Part shown: one piece after another, positions 1 through 5,151 of the stretch
Layout of the letters: every line of letters begins with the position of its first letter
Numbering within the stretch: position 1 is the stretch's first letter
Assembly: GCA_007129635.1 (NCBI GenBank)
Contig: SKVE01000290.1
Location: 1-5,151 of the forward strand
DNA from: Planctomycetaceae bacterium
GTDB lineage: Bacteria; Planctomycetota; Planctomycetia; Pirellulales; Pirellulaceae
Reading direction: 5' to 3'
DNA length: 5,151 bases
Notes under the pieces: model-generated
Databases searched by the model: none
What the model saw: only the letters and a program-made list of their open reading frames with translations
What the model was told of the DNA's origin: nothing
Translations under genes and position numbers: made by a program

Positions 1-13
1 ACGTCGTCGCATT

Positions 14-60
14 CGAGACTGCTGAAAAAGTTGCGGCCCGCCGTAGCCGGCTAGGCGGGG
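14..60. mobile_element. Possible insertion-sequence end with adjoining hairpin
   Basis: The segment GACTGCTGAAAAAGTT (17-32) resembles the terminal inverted repeats of several DDE-transposase insertion sequences, which often carry a CTGnTGAAAAAGT core. It is followed by an imperfect hairpin: CCCGCC (37-42) pairs with GGCGGG (54-59), and after a bulged G43, TAG (44-46) pairs with CTA (51-53) around a CCGG loop. The inner ten bases, TAGCCGGCTA, are a perfect palindrome. On the minus strand, an unrecognised frame ends with TAG inside this hairpin, the order expected for a transposase stop, short tail and terminal repeat. No matching second end and no transposase domain are visible, so this could equally be a REP-like element or chance. 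The call rests on remembered IS ends. Confidence 0.25.
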
Positions 61-153
61 GTGCGAATAATAGAGGAGAGGCAGGAGCAGGTAGAGCAAG
101 ATGGGTTTGCTCCGCCATCGGAGGAATGATCTTTATGCGGCAAACACATTTTC

Positions 154-266
154 TCCAGCAGATTCAGGGAGGCCAATAGATGGAATCGAGGGGACACTGG
201 ACAGTTATTTCTCGAACGGTGCTAAACCCAATATGGTAATCTGCTGGCCTCCCTGAATCTGCTGGA
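154..266. repeat. Perfect 22-bp inverted repeat with 69-bp spacer
   Basis: The left arm (154-175, starting TCCAGCAGATTCAGGG) is the exact reverse complement of the right arm (245-266, ending CCCTGAATCTGCTGGA). Pairing resumes after a 2-base mismatch on the inner side, with AGAT (178-181) against ATCT (239-242). The right arm lies in the frame of the pyrK remnant and reads LASLNLLE. The left arm reads the same peptide on the minus strand. This could be a partial inverted duplication of one ancestral sequence or the arms of a small element. It is too long to be a typical transcription terminator and no T-run follows. Confidence 0.75.
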
Positions 267-276
267 AACCCAAATC

Positions 277-504
277 ATGAAGCGCATCGGGGTCGACGTT
301 CCTATCGCCACGGACGACGCCAGCCGCGGCCACCACGATCTCGTGACCGAAGTGCTGCAGCAGGTGTTGGATTCGCAACCCGACCCGCACCGGATTGTCT
401 GCTGCGGCCCCGAGGTGATGATGGAGGCCGACGGCGGCTGGGATTACAAACGCACCTGCGTGGAAGGCCCCGTATTCGACGCGGCAAGCATCCAGTGGCG
501 ATGA
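277..504 (+). pseudogene. pyrK: Remnant of dihydroorotate dehydrogenase electron-transfer subunit (PyrK-like), doubly truncated
   Basis: Intact PyrK is a subunit of about 250-300 residues that carries FAD and a [2Fe-2S] cluster and passes electrons between NAD(H) and the dihydroorotate dehydrogenase catalytic subunit in pyrimidine synthesis. Only 75 codons remain. Residues 4-31 (IGVDVPIATDDASRGHHDLVTEVL) match the late nucleotide-binding region, and VCCGPEVMMEA (41-51) is the CGPE motif. The sequence then jumps straight to DGGWDYKRTCVEGPVFDAASIQWR (52-75), the family's C-terminus. The roughly 30-40 residues normally between them, with the first three cluster cysteines, are absent; only the fourth, Cys61, remains. 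The FAD domain is missing too. The frame is open back to 226, giving LLASLNLLETQI before the ATG, and there is no convincing ribosome site. I infer a non-functional relic. Translation as a small protein cannot be excluded. The C-terminal match is the strongest evidence. Confidence 0.7.
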
Positions 505-535
505 CCGATCGGGCAGGAACGCAGCGCGCCCCCTT

Positions 536-817
536 TTAATCGGCGGCGGCAGGCTGTTTGATCTTTTTGATCGCGTGTTGCAGGCGGGATTTCAGCCGAG
601 CCGCCTTGTTGGGATGGATCACGCGACTGGCACCGGCACGGTCCAGTTTTTTGGCGGCCGAACTAAATTCCTGCTCTGCCTTCTCCCATTGACCAGCTTG
701 GACCGCTTCACGGACTTTGCGGATCTGCGTACGCACCGATGATTTGGCGGATCGGTTCCGCAACCGGCGAACGACATTTTGACGCAGGCGTTTCTTGGCA
801 CTCGTTGTGTTGGGCAT
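536..817 (-). CDS. rpsT: 30S ribosomal protein S20
   Basis: S20 is a primary-binding protein of the small subunit that contacts 16S rRNA at the bottom of the 30S body. The 93-residue product has the usual length (about 85-95), is strongly basic, begins MPNTTSAKKRLRQN and carries the family signature HPNKAARLKSRL at residues 68-79, followed by a lysine-rich helix. The helical, Arg/Lys-rich N-terminal half (8-40) is the rRNA-binding region in known structures. The stop is TAA. The start ATG has GGAG on its strand about 14 bases upstream (832-835), farther than ideal, so initiation may not depend strongly on it. The gene lies 72 bp downstream of the TPR gene on the same strand, so the two may be cotranscribed. 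It converges on the pyrK remnant with 31 bp between the stops, where I see no strong terminator. Confidence 0.97.
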   Translation of the reverse strand: MPNTTSAKKRLRQNVVRRLRNRSAKSSVRTQIRKVREAVQAGQWEKAEQEFSSAAKKLDRAGASRVIHPNKAARLKSRLQHAIKKIKQPAAAD

Positions 818-889
818 GGTCGGTCGGTATTCTCCACAGACAGCAAAACAATATGCTTAAAAGTTAGGTGCGGTCGAACCTGGCCATCG

Positions 890-2413
890 TCACGGTTCGT
901 CCCGCCCCGCCTCAGTCGACGGGAAGAACGTGTCAGTTTCGCCAATCTCTTTCAGTTTGTCCAGACGTGAACGCACATCTTTATAAGTGGAATCCGCCGC
1001 GGCCAACTCTTCCCAATAATCGATCGCGGAATCCAGCAGCTTCATCTGGCTGGCCAACAAGCCAGCTCGGTACAAGGCCTCGTTGCGAACTGGTTCGTTT
1101 TGTGGTTTTTTTATTGCCAGTTGAGCTGCCTGGCGATAGCATTGGAGCGCTTTCGGGAACTGTTTGTATCGCTGCAGGATCTCGCCGATTTCCATGGATG
1201 CCGCCGCGCGATACTCGGGAACTTCCAAGCCCGCTTGCAACGGTTCCAATGCCTGACGAAACTCGCCGCGTGCCTTCCAAGCCAATCCCAGCTTGAAACG
1301 CAGCGACTTATCGTCTGGATATCGGTCGCTACGAACCCGAGCTGTGTTGAATTCCAGCTCTTGCAGTTCTTTTTCCAGCTTTTCGGCGATCTCCAGTGCA
1401 TCGACCGTCCGCTGTTGATCGGCGTGCTGGCGAGCCGTTTGAGCCTGCTGTCGCGCTCGCGTCAGATTGACATCTTCCAGCTTTTCACGGACGTGCACTT
1501 CCGAGGAGATACTCAGAGCACGGTTCAGCGTACGCTGGGCCTCGTACAGACGCCCCTCGTCCAAGTAAAAATCTGCAAGCCTCAAGTAGTGGTTCTCGTC
1601 TTCCGGATGATCAAAAATGGCTCTTTCCAAGCGTTGACGTTCGGTCAGTACGAGGGTTTTTGGTTTTTCTGGCGGTTGGATCGCGGTTGTGTGCTCGTCG
1701 GATAGCTCATCATGTTCGACAGTCGGGCCACTGGGGGCAGCTTCGTCGGCTTGCATTTCGGAGCCACCGTTTGCCGGTTTTTTTGGAGCGGGACGACGCA
1801 TTTTTTCTAGAGTCAGCTCAGCAATCATTCGGGGGGCTTCCGAGTCATAGGGATCGGCATCTTCGACTCGCTGCCAAAGCGTTATCGCTCGATCGATATT
1901 TCCCAGACGGAGGAAAACACGAGCTGCTTGGCGGAGCGTTTCGGTCCTCTCGGGCTCGCTTTGCAACGCTTGTTCCACGTACAAGGCGGCCGCTTCCAGG
2001 CAGTCGCAGGCTTGGCTGGCGAATGCCATAGCGACCAAAATACTAGCATCTCTGGGGCAATGCAGAAGTGCCAGGGGGCCCAGAACCAGCACTTGCCGCC
2101 AATCCTGCCGGTCGATCGCTTGCAGCACAAGGGCCTGAGCATCGTCCGGGGAGGCGTCGCGAGTAGGAGCCGGAAGATGCTGCAGGTTACAGAGAAATGC
2201 ATCCAAAAACGCTTTGTTTTCCGGCTGCCGAGCGACGCATTCTGCCAAGAATTCATGCACTTGCCGGACGTCATGCCCCGACTGGCCCATCAAGCGTCGC
2301 GCTTGATCGAAACGTTGTTGAAGGCGCCGTTGTTCGGAGGGTGACAACGGATCGATCGGGCCATCAGTGCTTTGATGGTCGGGTTTCCAGGAAGAAGAAG
2401 ATGGATCGTTCAT
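890..2413 (-). CDS. TPR-repeat protein of unknown function
   Basis: This 507-residue protein has no catalytic motif I recognise. It is rich in helical, tetratricopeptide-like units. Clear examples are residues 123-190 (ASILVAMAFASQACDCLEAA, then a second unit ending ADPYD), 275-303 (YLRLADFYLDEGRLYEAQRT), 371-398 (LRFKLGLAWKARGEFRQALE) and 404-434, with a last pair at 444-475. A proline-, glutamate- and alanine-rich linker (about 205-255) separates an N-terminal from a C-terminal TPR block, and residues 310-360 (ARQQAQTARQHADQQ, then EKLEKELQELE) look like a coiled coil. There is no signal peptide or membrane segment, so it is probably cytoplasmic and acts as a protein-binding scaffold. The frame is open 77 codons farther upstream, but that extension overlaps the divergent cobA-hemD gene and looks non-coding. 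I therefore start at MNDPSSSS (ATG complement at 2411-2413), just after a possible promoter. No Shine-Dalgarno is visible. Confidence 0.88.
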   Translation of the reverse strand: MNDPSSSSWKPDHQSTDGPIDPLSPSEQRRLQQRFDQARRLMGQSGHDVRQVHEFLAECVARQPENKAFLDAFLCNLQHLPAPTRDASPDDAQALVLQAIDRQDWRQVLVLGPLALLHCPRDASILVAMAFASQACDCLEAAALYVEQALQSEPERTETLRQAARVFLRLGNIDRAITLWQRVEDADPYDSEAPRMIAELTLEKMRRPAPKKPANGGSEMQADEAAPSGPTVEHDELSDEHTTAIQPPEKPKTLVLTERQRLERAIFDHPEDENHYLRLADFYLDEGRLYEAQRTLNRALSISSEVHVREKLEDVNLTRARQQAQTARQHADQQRTVDALEIAEKLEKELQELEFNTARVRSDRYPDDKSLRFKLGLAWKARGEFRQALEPLQAGLEVPEYRAAASMEIGEILQRYKQFPKALQCYRQAAQLAIKKPQNEPVRNEALYRAGLLASQMKLLDSAIDYWEELAAADSTYKDVRSRLDKLKEIGETDTFFPSTEAGRDEP

Positions 2414-2420
2414 GGCAGGA

Positions 2421-2450
2421 ATTCTAGCAGGAAAGAATGCGGCGTACCAA
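2421..2450 (-). promoter_or_regulatory. Candidate promoter of the TPR gene
   Basis: On the minus strand, TTGGTA (2445-2450, 4 of 6 to the sigma70 -35) is followed after 18 bp by TAGAAT (2421-2426, 5 of 6 to the -10). Only seven bases separate the -10 from the ATG, so transcription would begin at or next to the start codon, giving a leaderless mRNA. That fits the absence of a ribosome site. Matches of this quality can arise by chance. Confidence 0.4.
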
Positions 2451-2453
2451 GCC

Positions 2454-2482
2454 TTGCGAAAGTTGCTTTGCCGTAGTTCAAT
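2454..2482 (+). promoter_or_regulatory. Candidate promoter of cobA-hemD
   Basis: TTGCGA (2454-2459) and TTCAAT (2477-2482) are each 4 of 6 matches to the sigma70 hexamers with a 17-bp spacer. Six bases separate the -10 from the ATG at 2489, so the predicted start site coincides with the start codon. No Shine-Dalgarno sequence is present. The -35 box lies 3 bp from that of the divergent TPR promoter. The hexamers are weak and the call depends mainly on position. Confidence 0.3.
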
Positions 2483-2488
2483 CCCATT

Positions 2489-4039
2489 ATGGAAAATTCT
2501 CCAACTCGTCCCGCCGGAAAAGTGTATCTGGTCGGCGCCGGTCCCGGCGATCCGGCTCTGATCACGCTGCGCGCCGTTGGGTGCCTGCAGCAGGCCGATT
2601 GTGTGCTGGTCGACTACCTGGTCAACCCGCAAATCTTGCGACATGTTCGCAGTTCAGCGGAATTGATCCGCTTAGGGCGGGAGCATGGCGAGTGTCGATG
2701 GAGCCAGGAGGAAATCAATCGGGAATTGGTACAGCGCGGTTTACAAGGTCAAGTCGTCGTCAGGCTGAAAGGGGGCGATCCGCTGGTCTTTGGCAGATTG
2801 GCGGAAGAAACCCGGATGCTGGTCGACCATGGCATCCCGTTCGAAATCGTGCCTGGGATCACGGTCGCCTTCGCGGCCGGTGCTTATGCTGGAATCCCGG
2901 TCACCCATCGTGATCTGGCGTCCGCCGTGGCCTTGATCACCGGTCAGGAGCGCTCGGAAAAATCCGACTCGTCGTTGGACTTCCAATCGCTGGCCCATTT
3001 TCCTGGCACGCTGGTATTCTACATGGGCGTCACGACCGCCGATCAGTGGACCACCCAGTTGATCCAAGCCGGCAAACCGCCGGAAACCCCTGCGGCGATC
3101 GTCCGTTGCTGCAGTCTGCCCAACCAACGTACGGTGCGCTGCCGTCTGGATCAGGTCACCGCTCGGTTGAGCGAAACGCCTGGCATCCGACCTCCCGCTG
3201 TCATCATTGTGGGGCAGGCCGCTGGTGCCGAAGAAGCGTTTGCTTGGTTCGAGCATCGCCCGTTGTTCGGCCAGACGATCGTCGTCACTCGCCCTACCGG
3301 TCAGACGGACGCGCTGGCTGATCGACTGGCCGATCAAGGCGCCGACGTTTTGATCCAACCGGCGATCGAGATCGGTGATCCGCCTGACCTTGCAGCCGTG
3401 GATCGATCGATCGCAGAACTGGCCAACTACGCATGGGTCGTGTTTTCCAGCGCCAATGGAGTCCGTTATTATCTTGACCGGATGCTGCAAAGCGGCGGGG
3501 ACTTACGATCTTTCGGGGGTGTCAAGCTGGCTTGCATTGGGCCGGGGACAGCGGCGACGTTGAGCCGCTATTATTTGACGGCCGATCTGATCCCCGAGCA
3601 GTTTCGGGCCGAAGCTTTGGCCGATTGCCTGTCGGCACAGGTAGCGGGGCGTCGCGTGCTGCTGGTGCGAGCCAGTCGTGGACGCGAGGTCCTAGCCCAG
3701 CAACTCGCTGCAGCCGGCGGCTTGGTGGATCAAGTCGTTACCTACAGCAGCCAAGACGTGCAGCAGGTCGATCCCGCGATTCACAGACGGCTGAGCCAAG
3801 GGCAAATCGACTGGATCACCGTCACCAGTTCGGCCATCGCCCGTTCGCTGGTCCGTCTGTTCGGAGACGACCTGAGTCGCACGAAACTGGCCTCGATCAG
3901 CCCCATCACCACATCCACATTAGGGGAACTTGGTTTCAAGGTCGCAGCCGAAGCGAATACCTACACCATGGATGGGGTAGTCCAGGCGATTTTGCACCAC
4001 GCTCAGACCGTTCGACAAGGGGAAAACGAGCTGCGGTGA
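2489..4039 (+). CDS. cobA-hemD: Fused uroporphyrinogen-III C-methyltransferase / uroporphyrinogen-III synthase
   Basis: This 516-residue protein joins two consecutive tetrapyrrole enzymes. Residues 11-250 are the SAM-dependent methyltransferase (CobA/SUMT), which methylates uroporphyrinogen III at C2 and C7 to precorrin-2, the precursor of siroheme and cobalamin. Visible motifs are VGAGPGDP (15-22), VRLKGGDPLVFGR (91-103), EIVPGITVAFAAGAYAGIPV (119-138) followed by THRDLAS, TLVFYMG (174-180) and PAVIIVGQ (236-243). Residues 258-505 are HemD, which cyclises hydroxymethylbilane to uroporphyrinogen III with ring-D inversion: TRPTGQTDALADRL (267-280), WVVFSSANGVRYYL (316-329), VVTYS (416-420, with the family's conserved tyrosine) and the TSS segment (446-448). 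Both domains look full length. The order places HemD's product directly before CobA, although HemD is also needed for heme. The ATG gives a short 10-residue lead before the Rossmann-like strand KVYLVGAGPGD. No Shine-Dalgarno is visible. Such fusions are known in several phyla. Confidence 0.95.
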   Translation: MENSPTRPAGKVYLVGAGPGDPALITLRAVGCLQQADCVLVDYLVNPQILRHVRSSAELIRLGREHGECRWSQEEINRELVQRGLQGQVVVRLKGGDPLVFGRLAEETRMLVDHGIPFEIVPGITVAFAAGAYAGIPVTHRDLASAVALITGQERSEKSDSSLDFQSLAHFPGTLVFYMGVTTADQWTTQLIQAGKPPETPAAIVRCCSLPNQRTVRCRLDQVTARLSETPGIRPPAVIIVGQAAGAEEAFAWFEHRPLFGQTIVVTRPTGQTDALADRLADQGADVLIQPAIEIGDPPDLAAVDRSIAELANYAWVVFSSANGVRYYLDRMLQSGGDLRSFGGVKLACIGPGTAATLSRYYLTADLIPEQFRAEALADCLSAQVAGRRVLLVRASRGREVLAQQLAAAGGLVDQVVTYSSQDVQQVDPAIHRRLSQGQIDWITVTSSAIARSLVRLFGDDLSRTKLASISPITTSTLGELGFKVAAEANTYTMDGVVQAILHHAQTVRQGENELR

Positions 4040-4081
4040 GATTCCCCTCTTTTGCCGTCTGCTTGCGTGCGAAGACGCCCC

Positions 4082-4110
4082 TTGCCGCGTCTACAGCCGG
4101 AAGCTACAAT
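4082..4110 (+). promoter_or_regulatory. Sigma70-like promoter of rpmE
   Basis: TTGCCG (4082-4087, 4 of 6) and TACAAT (4105-4110, 5 of 6) are spaced by exactly 17 bp in the gap between cobA-hemD and rpmE. The predicted start near 4117 leaves a leader of about 39 bases containing the rpmE ribosome site. A 6-bp inverted repeat, AGACGC (4073-4078) with GCGTCT (4087-4092), overlaps the -35 region. It has no T-run, so it is not an obvious terminator for the upstream gene, but it could bind a regulator. Confidence 0.55.
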
Positions 4111-4140
4111 TCTGCGTTTTAGCCTCGAAAGAAAAAGCTT

Positions 4141-4146
4141 AAGGGA
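4141..4146 (+). promoter_or_regulatory. Ribosome binding site of rpmE
   Basis: AAGGGA lies nine bases upstream of the rpmE ATG, a normal position for a Shine-Dalgarno site. It supports the start at 4156 and stands out because the TPR and cobA-hemD genes have no such site. Confidence 0.55.
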
Positions 4147-4155
4147 TCAACTGAG

Positions 4156-4413
4156 ATGAAAGAAGGCATTCATCCGCAGTATGTGGAAACCATTGTGACC
4201 TGCGGGTGCGGCAATACCTTTACGACTCGCAGCACCCGCAAGGAACTAAAGGTCGACATCTGCAACATGTGCCACCCGTTCTACACGGGGCGGTTGAAGT
4301 ACGTCGACACAGCGGGGCGGATCGAGAAATTTCAGAAGAAGTTCGCTGCGGGATCTTACAGCAGTCTCCAGCAGCCGAAGAAAAAGGCGGGCAAGCCCGC
4401 CGCACAAGTCTAG
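4156..4413 (+). CDS. rpmE: 50S ribosomal protein L31, zinc-binding (C+) type
   Basis: L31 sits on the 50S central protuberance and helps bridge it to the 30S head. The product begins [20 protein letters not shown] and carries the family core [20 protein letters not shown], then [20 protein letters not shown]. Cys16, Cys18, Cys36 and Cys39 (CxC and CxxC) are the four zinc-ribbon ligands, so this is the C+ form. Zinc-free paralogs elsewhere are often induced by zinc starvation. The core ends near residue 66, and a 19-residue tail ([19 protein letters not shown]) makes the protein longer, at 85 residues, than the usual 65-75. A promoter and a well-spaced ribosome site precede it. prfA follows on the same strand about 150 bp downstream, a pairing seen in many bacteria, so a shared transcript is likely. 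Confidence 0.97.
   Translation: MKEGIHPQYVETIVTCGCGNTFTTRSTRKELKVDICNMCHPFYTGRLKYVDTAGRIEKFQKKFAAGSYSSLQQPKKKAGKPAAQV
4381..4401 (-). terminator. Candidate minus-strand intrinsic terminator inside the rpmE 3' end
   Basis: GGCGGGC (4386-4392) and GCCCGCC (4395-4401) form a perfect GC stem, in practice 6 bp with a 4-base loop. The five A's at 4381-4385 become a run of five T's directly after the stem when read on the minus strand. This is the textbook layout of an intrinsic terminator for transcripts running leftwards. No minus-strand gene lies to its right in the window, and the bases also encode the Lys/Ala-rich L31 tail, so it may be a by-product of coding. On the + strand the stem has no T-run after it. 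Confidence 0.35.
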
Positions 4414-4564
4414 CTGCATTGCGCCAACGCTCCGGCGCTTGTTGCTCGCGGGTCGAGCAGCGAGCCTTCTGTGCGCCGATCGTTCGTTGGAGGGGGCATC
4501 GGCCCCGTCCTCGCGGGCTGCCGATCGAGCGGCGAGACCATTTTGTTTGGGCAGCCGTGGTGGA
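4414..4564 (+). other. GC-rich, foldable spacer between rpmE and prfA
   Basis: No gene is visible in this stretch. It can form several hairpins: GCGCC/GGCGC (4421-4425 / 4434-4438); TGCTCG/CGAGCA (4443-4448 / 4454-4459); a bulged stem ATCGGC plus CCCG with CGGG plus GCCGAT (4498-4507 / 4514-4525); and GGCTGCC/GGCAGCC (4516-4522 / 4550-4556). The last two share bases and cannot form together. The octamer GCCGATCG occurs twice (4475-4482, 4520-4527), so either copy could pair with ATCGGC at 4498-4503. A T-rich TTTTGTTT (4541-4548) lies 15 bases past the bulged stem, too far for a standard terminator. It could be a leader that tunes prfA, a degenerate terminator, or merely GC-rich sequence. Confidence 0.35.
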
Positions 4565-4579
4565 ATGGTTGGTCAAACG

Positions 4580-5151
4580 ATGCGCGACATGCTGGACGAA
4601 AAATTGGCTCGGTTCGAAGAACTGGAGCGTCAGATGTCCGATCCAGGCGTGCTGGCCGATTCGGGGCGGATGGCTGCTGCGGCGCGTGAGCACGGTTCGT
4701 TGGCACGATTAGCAACGAAGTATCGCCGCTTCTACGTGTTCAACGACGAGATCCGCCAGCTCCGCGAGATGCTTGAAAGCGACGATCCCGAAGAACGGGA
4801 GATGGCCGAGCTGGAATTGCCCGAGTTGAAGGAACGTCGGGAAGCGTTGTGGAACGAGTTGCTGGAGATGACGATCGGCGGCCAGGACGCCAACAGGACG
4901 CGATGTGTCCTGGAGATTCGGGCCGGCACTGGGGGCGAAGAGGCGGCCCTGTTTGCCCGCGATCTGTACGAAATGTACAAGAAGCATGCCGAAACGAAAG
5001 GTTGGAAGGTCGAGGTGCTGTACTCGAATACAACCGAGCTGGGGGGGCTGAAAGAGGTTACGCTGGGTTTCGAGGGCGAGGGCGTCTACAGAGAACTGCA
5101 GTACGAAAGCGGCGGGCATCGCGTGCAACGAGTTCCGGAGACGGAAGCCAA
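4580..5151 (+). CDS. prfA: Peptide chain release factor 1 (RF1), 3' end beyond the window
   Basis: RF1 recognises UAA and UAG in the ribosomal A site and triggers release of the finished protein. The window holds 190 codons plus two bases. The N-terminal helical domain runs from [20 protein letters not shown] to about residue 100. The core begins at [20 protein letters not shown] (112-131), followed by the signature [16 protein letters not shown] (175-190). The stop-codon-reading tripeptide P-x-T is P186-E187-T188. This fits RF1, since RF2 has SPF. The catalytic GGQ motif lies past the right edge. The start is uncertain: in-frame ATGs occur at 4565, 4580 and 4589. I chose 4580 because MRDMLDEKL fits family N-termini and because the 4565 codon directly abuts the only purine-rich site, GGTGGA (4559-4564), with no spacing. 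No termination-associated frameshift is expected, as that belongs to RF2. Confidence 0.93.
   Translation, partial: MRDMLDEKLARFEELERQMSDPGVLADSGRMAAAAREHGSLARLATKYRRFYVFNDEIRQLREMLESDDPEEREMAELELPELKERREALWNELLEMTIGGQDANRTRCVLEIRAGTGGEEAALFARDLYEMYKKHAETKGWKVEVLYSNTTELGGLKEVTLGFEGEGVYRELQYESGGHRVQRVPETEA

Larger units (their letters stand above)
1..276. other. Gene-free, rearranged flank upstream of the pyrK remnant
   Basis: No recognisable protein or RNA gene lies here. The stretch contains a possible transposon end with a hairpin (about 14-59), a small CTCCG/CGGAG hairpin (110-114 / 119-123) and a perfect 22-bp inverted repeat (154-175 / 245-266). Two short open frames exist: + strand 101-256 (51 codons before the stop) and a minus-strand frame open from 221 to its stop at 51-53. 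Neither product resembles a family I know. The pyrK reading frame stays open upstream only to a stop at 223-225. I infer that this is a junction left by insertion, inversion or deletion that removed the front of pyrK. The intact neighbour, possibly the rest of a pyrimidine locus or an insertion sequence, would lie left of the window. Confidence 0.5.

Noticed and set aside
101..256. 51-codon plus-strand open frame with a purine-rich upstream region
   Set aside because: The product matches nothing I know, the frame spans both the inverted repeat and rearranged sequence, and the purine-rich region has no clear ribosome site at a proper distance.
505..535. Possible bidirectional terminator between the pyrK remnant and rpsT
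   Set aside because: Only a 4-bp GGGC/GCCC stem (511-514 / 528-531) with a 13-base loop and a run of four T's can be drawn, and the T's overlap the rpsT stop codon; too weak to call.
1100..1705. 201-codon plus-strand open frame antisense to the TPR gene
   Set aside because: The product is a low-complexity Phe/Leu/Gln-rich complement of TPR codons with no recognisable motif and no ribosome site.
2414..2644. N-terminal extension of the TPR protein to an upstream ATG
   Set aside because: It would overlap the conserved start of cobA-hemD, contains no TPR-like sequence, and the MNDPSSSS start is better placed in the divergent gap.
2741..3490. 249-codon open frame on the minus strand inside cobA-hemD
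   Set aside because: It is wholly antisense to clearly conserved CobA and HemD motifs, has no recognisable domain, and reflects GC-rich codon bias.
4471..4689. Alternative plus-strand frame overlapping prfA
   Set aside because: The prfA frame carries clear RF1 motifs throughout, and this frame is an off-frame shadow.

Overview
The window looks like a piece of chromosome from a GC-rich planctomycete, probably near the Pirellulales. The clues are the proteins themselves (a fused CobA-HemD, planctomycete-like S20, L31 and RF1, and a PyrK-type C-terminus ending in WDYKRTCVEGPVFDA) and the rarity of Shine-Dalgarno sites before start codons. This placement rests on remembered family resemblance, not on a search.

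Layout, left to right. Positions 1-276 hold no gene I recognise. They contain a transposon-end-like sequence next to a GC-rich hairpin (about 14-59) and a perfect 22-bp inverted repeat (154-175 / 245-266). Next, on the + strand (277-504), is a remnant of pyrK, the electron-transfer subunit of dihydroorotate dehydrogenase. It has lost its N-terminal two thirds and also, in frame, the segment carrying three of the four iron-sulfur cysteines. It converges on rpsT (S20, 536-817, minus strand). Upstream of rpsT on the same strand is a 507-residue TPR protein (890-2413) of unknown role. A 75-bp divergent intergenic region separates it from a + strand fusion gene (2489-4039) for uroporphyrinogen-III C-methyltransferase plus uroporphyrinogen-III synthase. 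After 116 bp containing a good sigma70-like promoter comes rpmE (L31, 4156-4413). A GC-rich leader able to fold in more than one way follows, and then prfA (RF1), which is cut by the window end.

Functionally, this is mostly housekeeping: translation (rpsT, rpmE, prfA) and tetrapyrrole synthesis (cobA-hemD). Neighbouring rpmE and prfA probably form one translation operon. I found no CRISPR array, tRNA, rRNA, phage gene or intact transposase, and no convincing new multi-gene system. The points most worth following up are the decayed pyrK with its rearranged left flank, the back-to-back promoters that would give leaderless mRNAs, and the foldable leader between rpmE and prfA.
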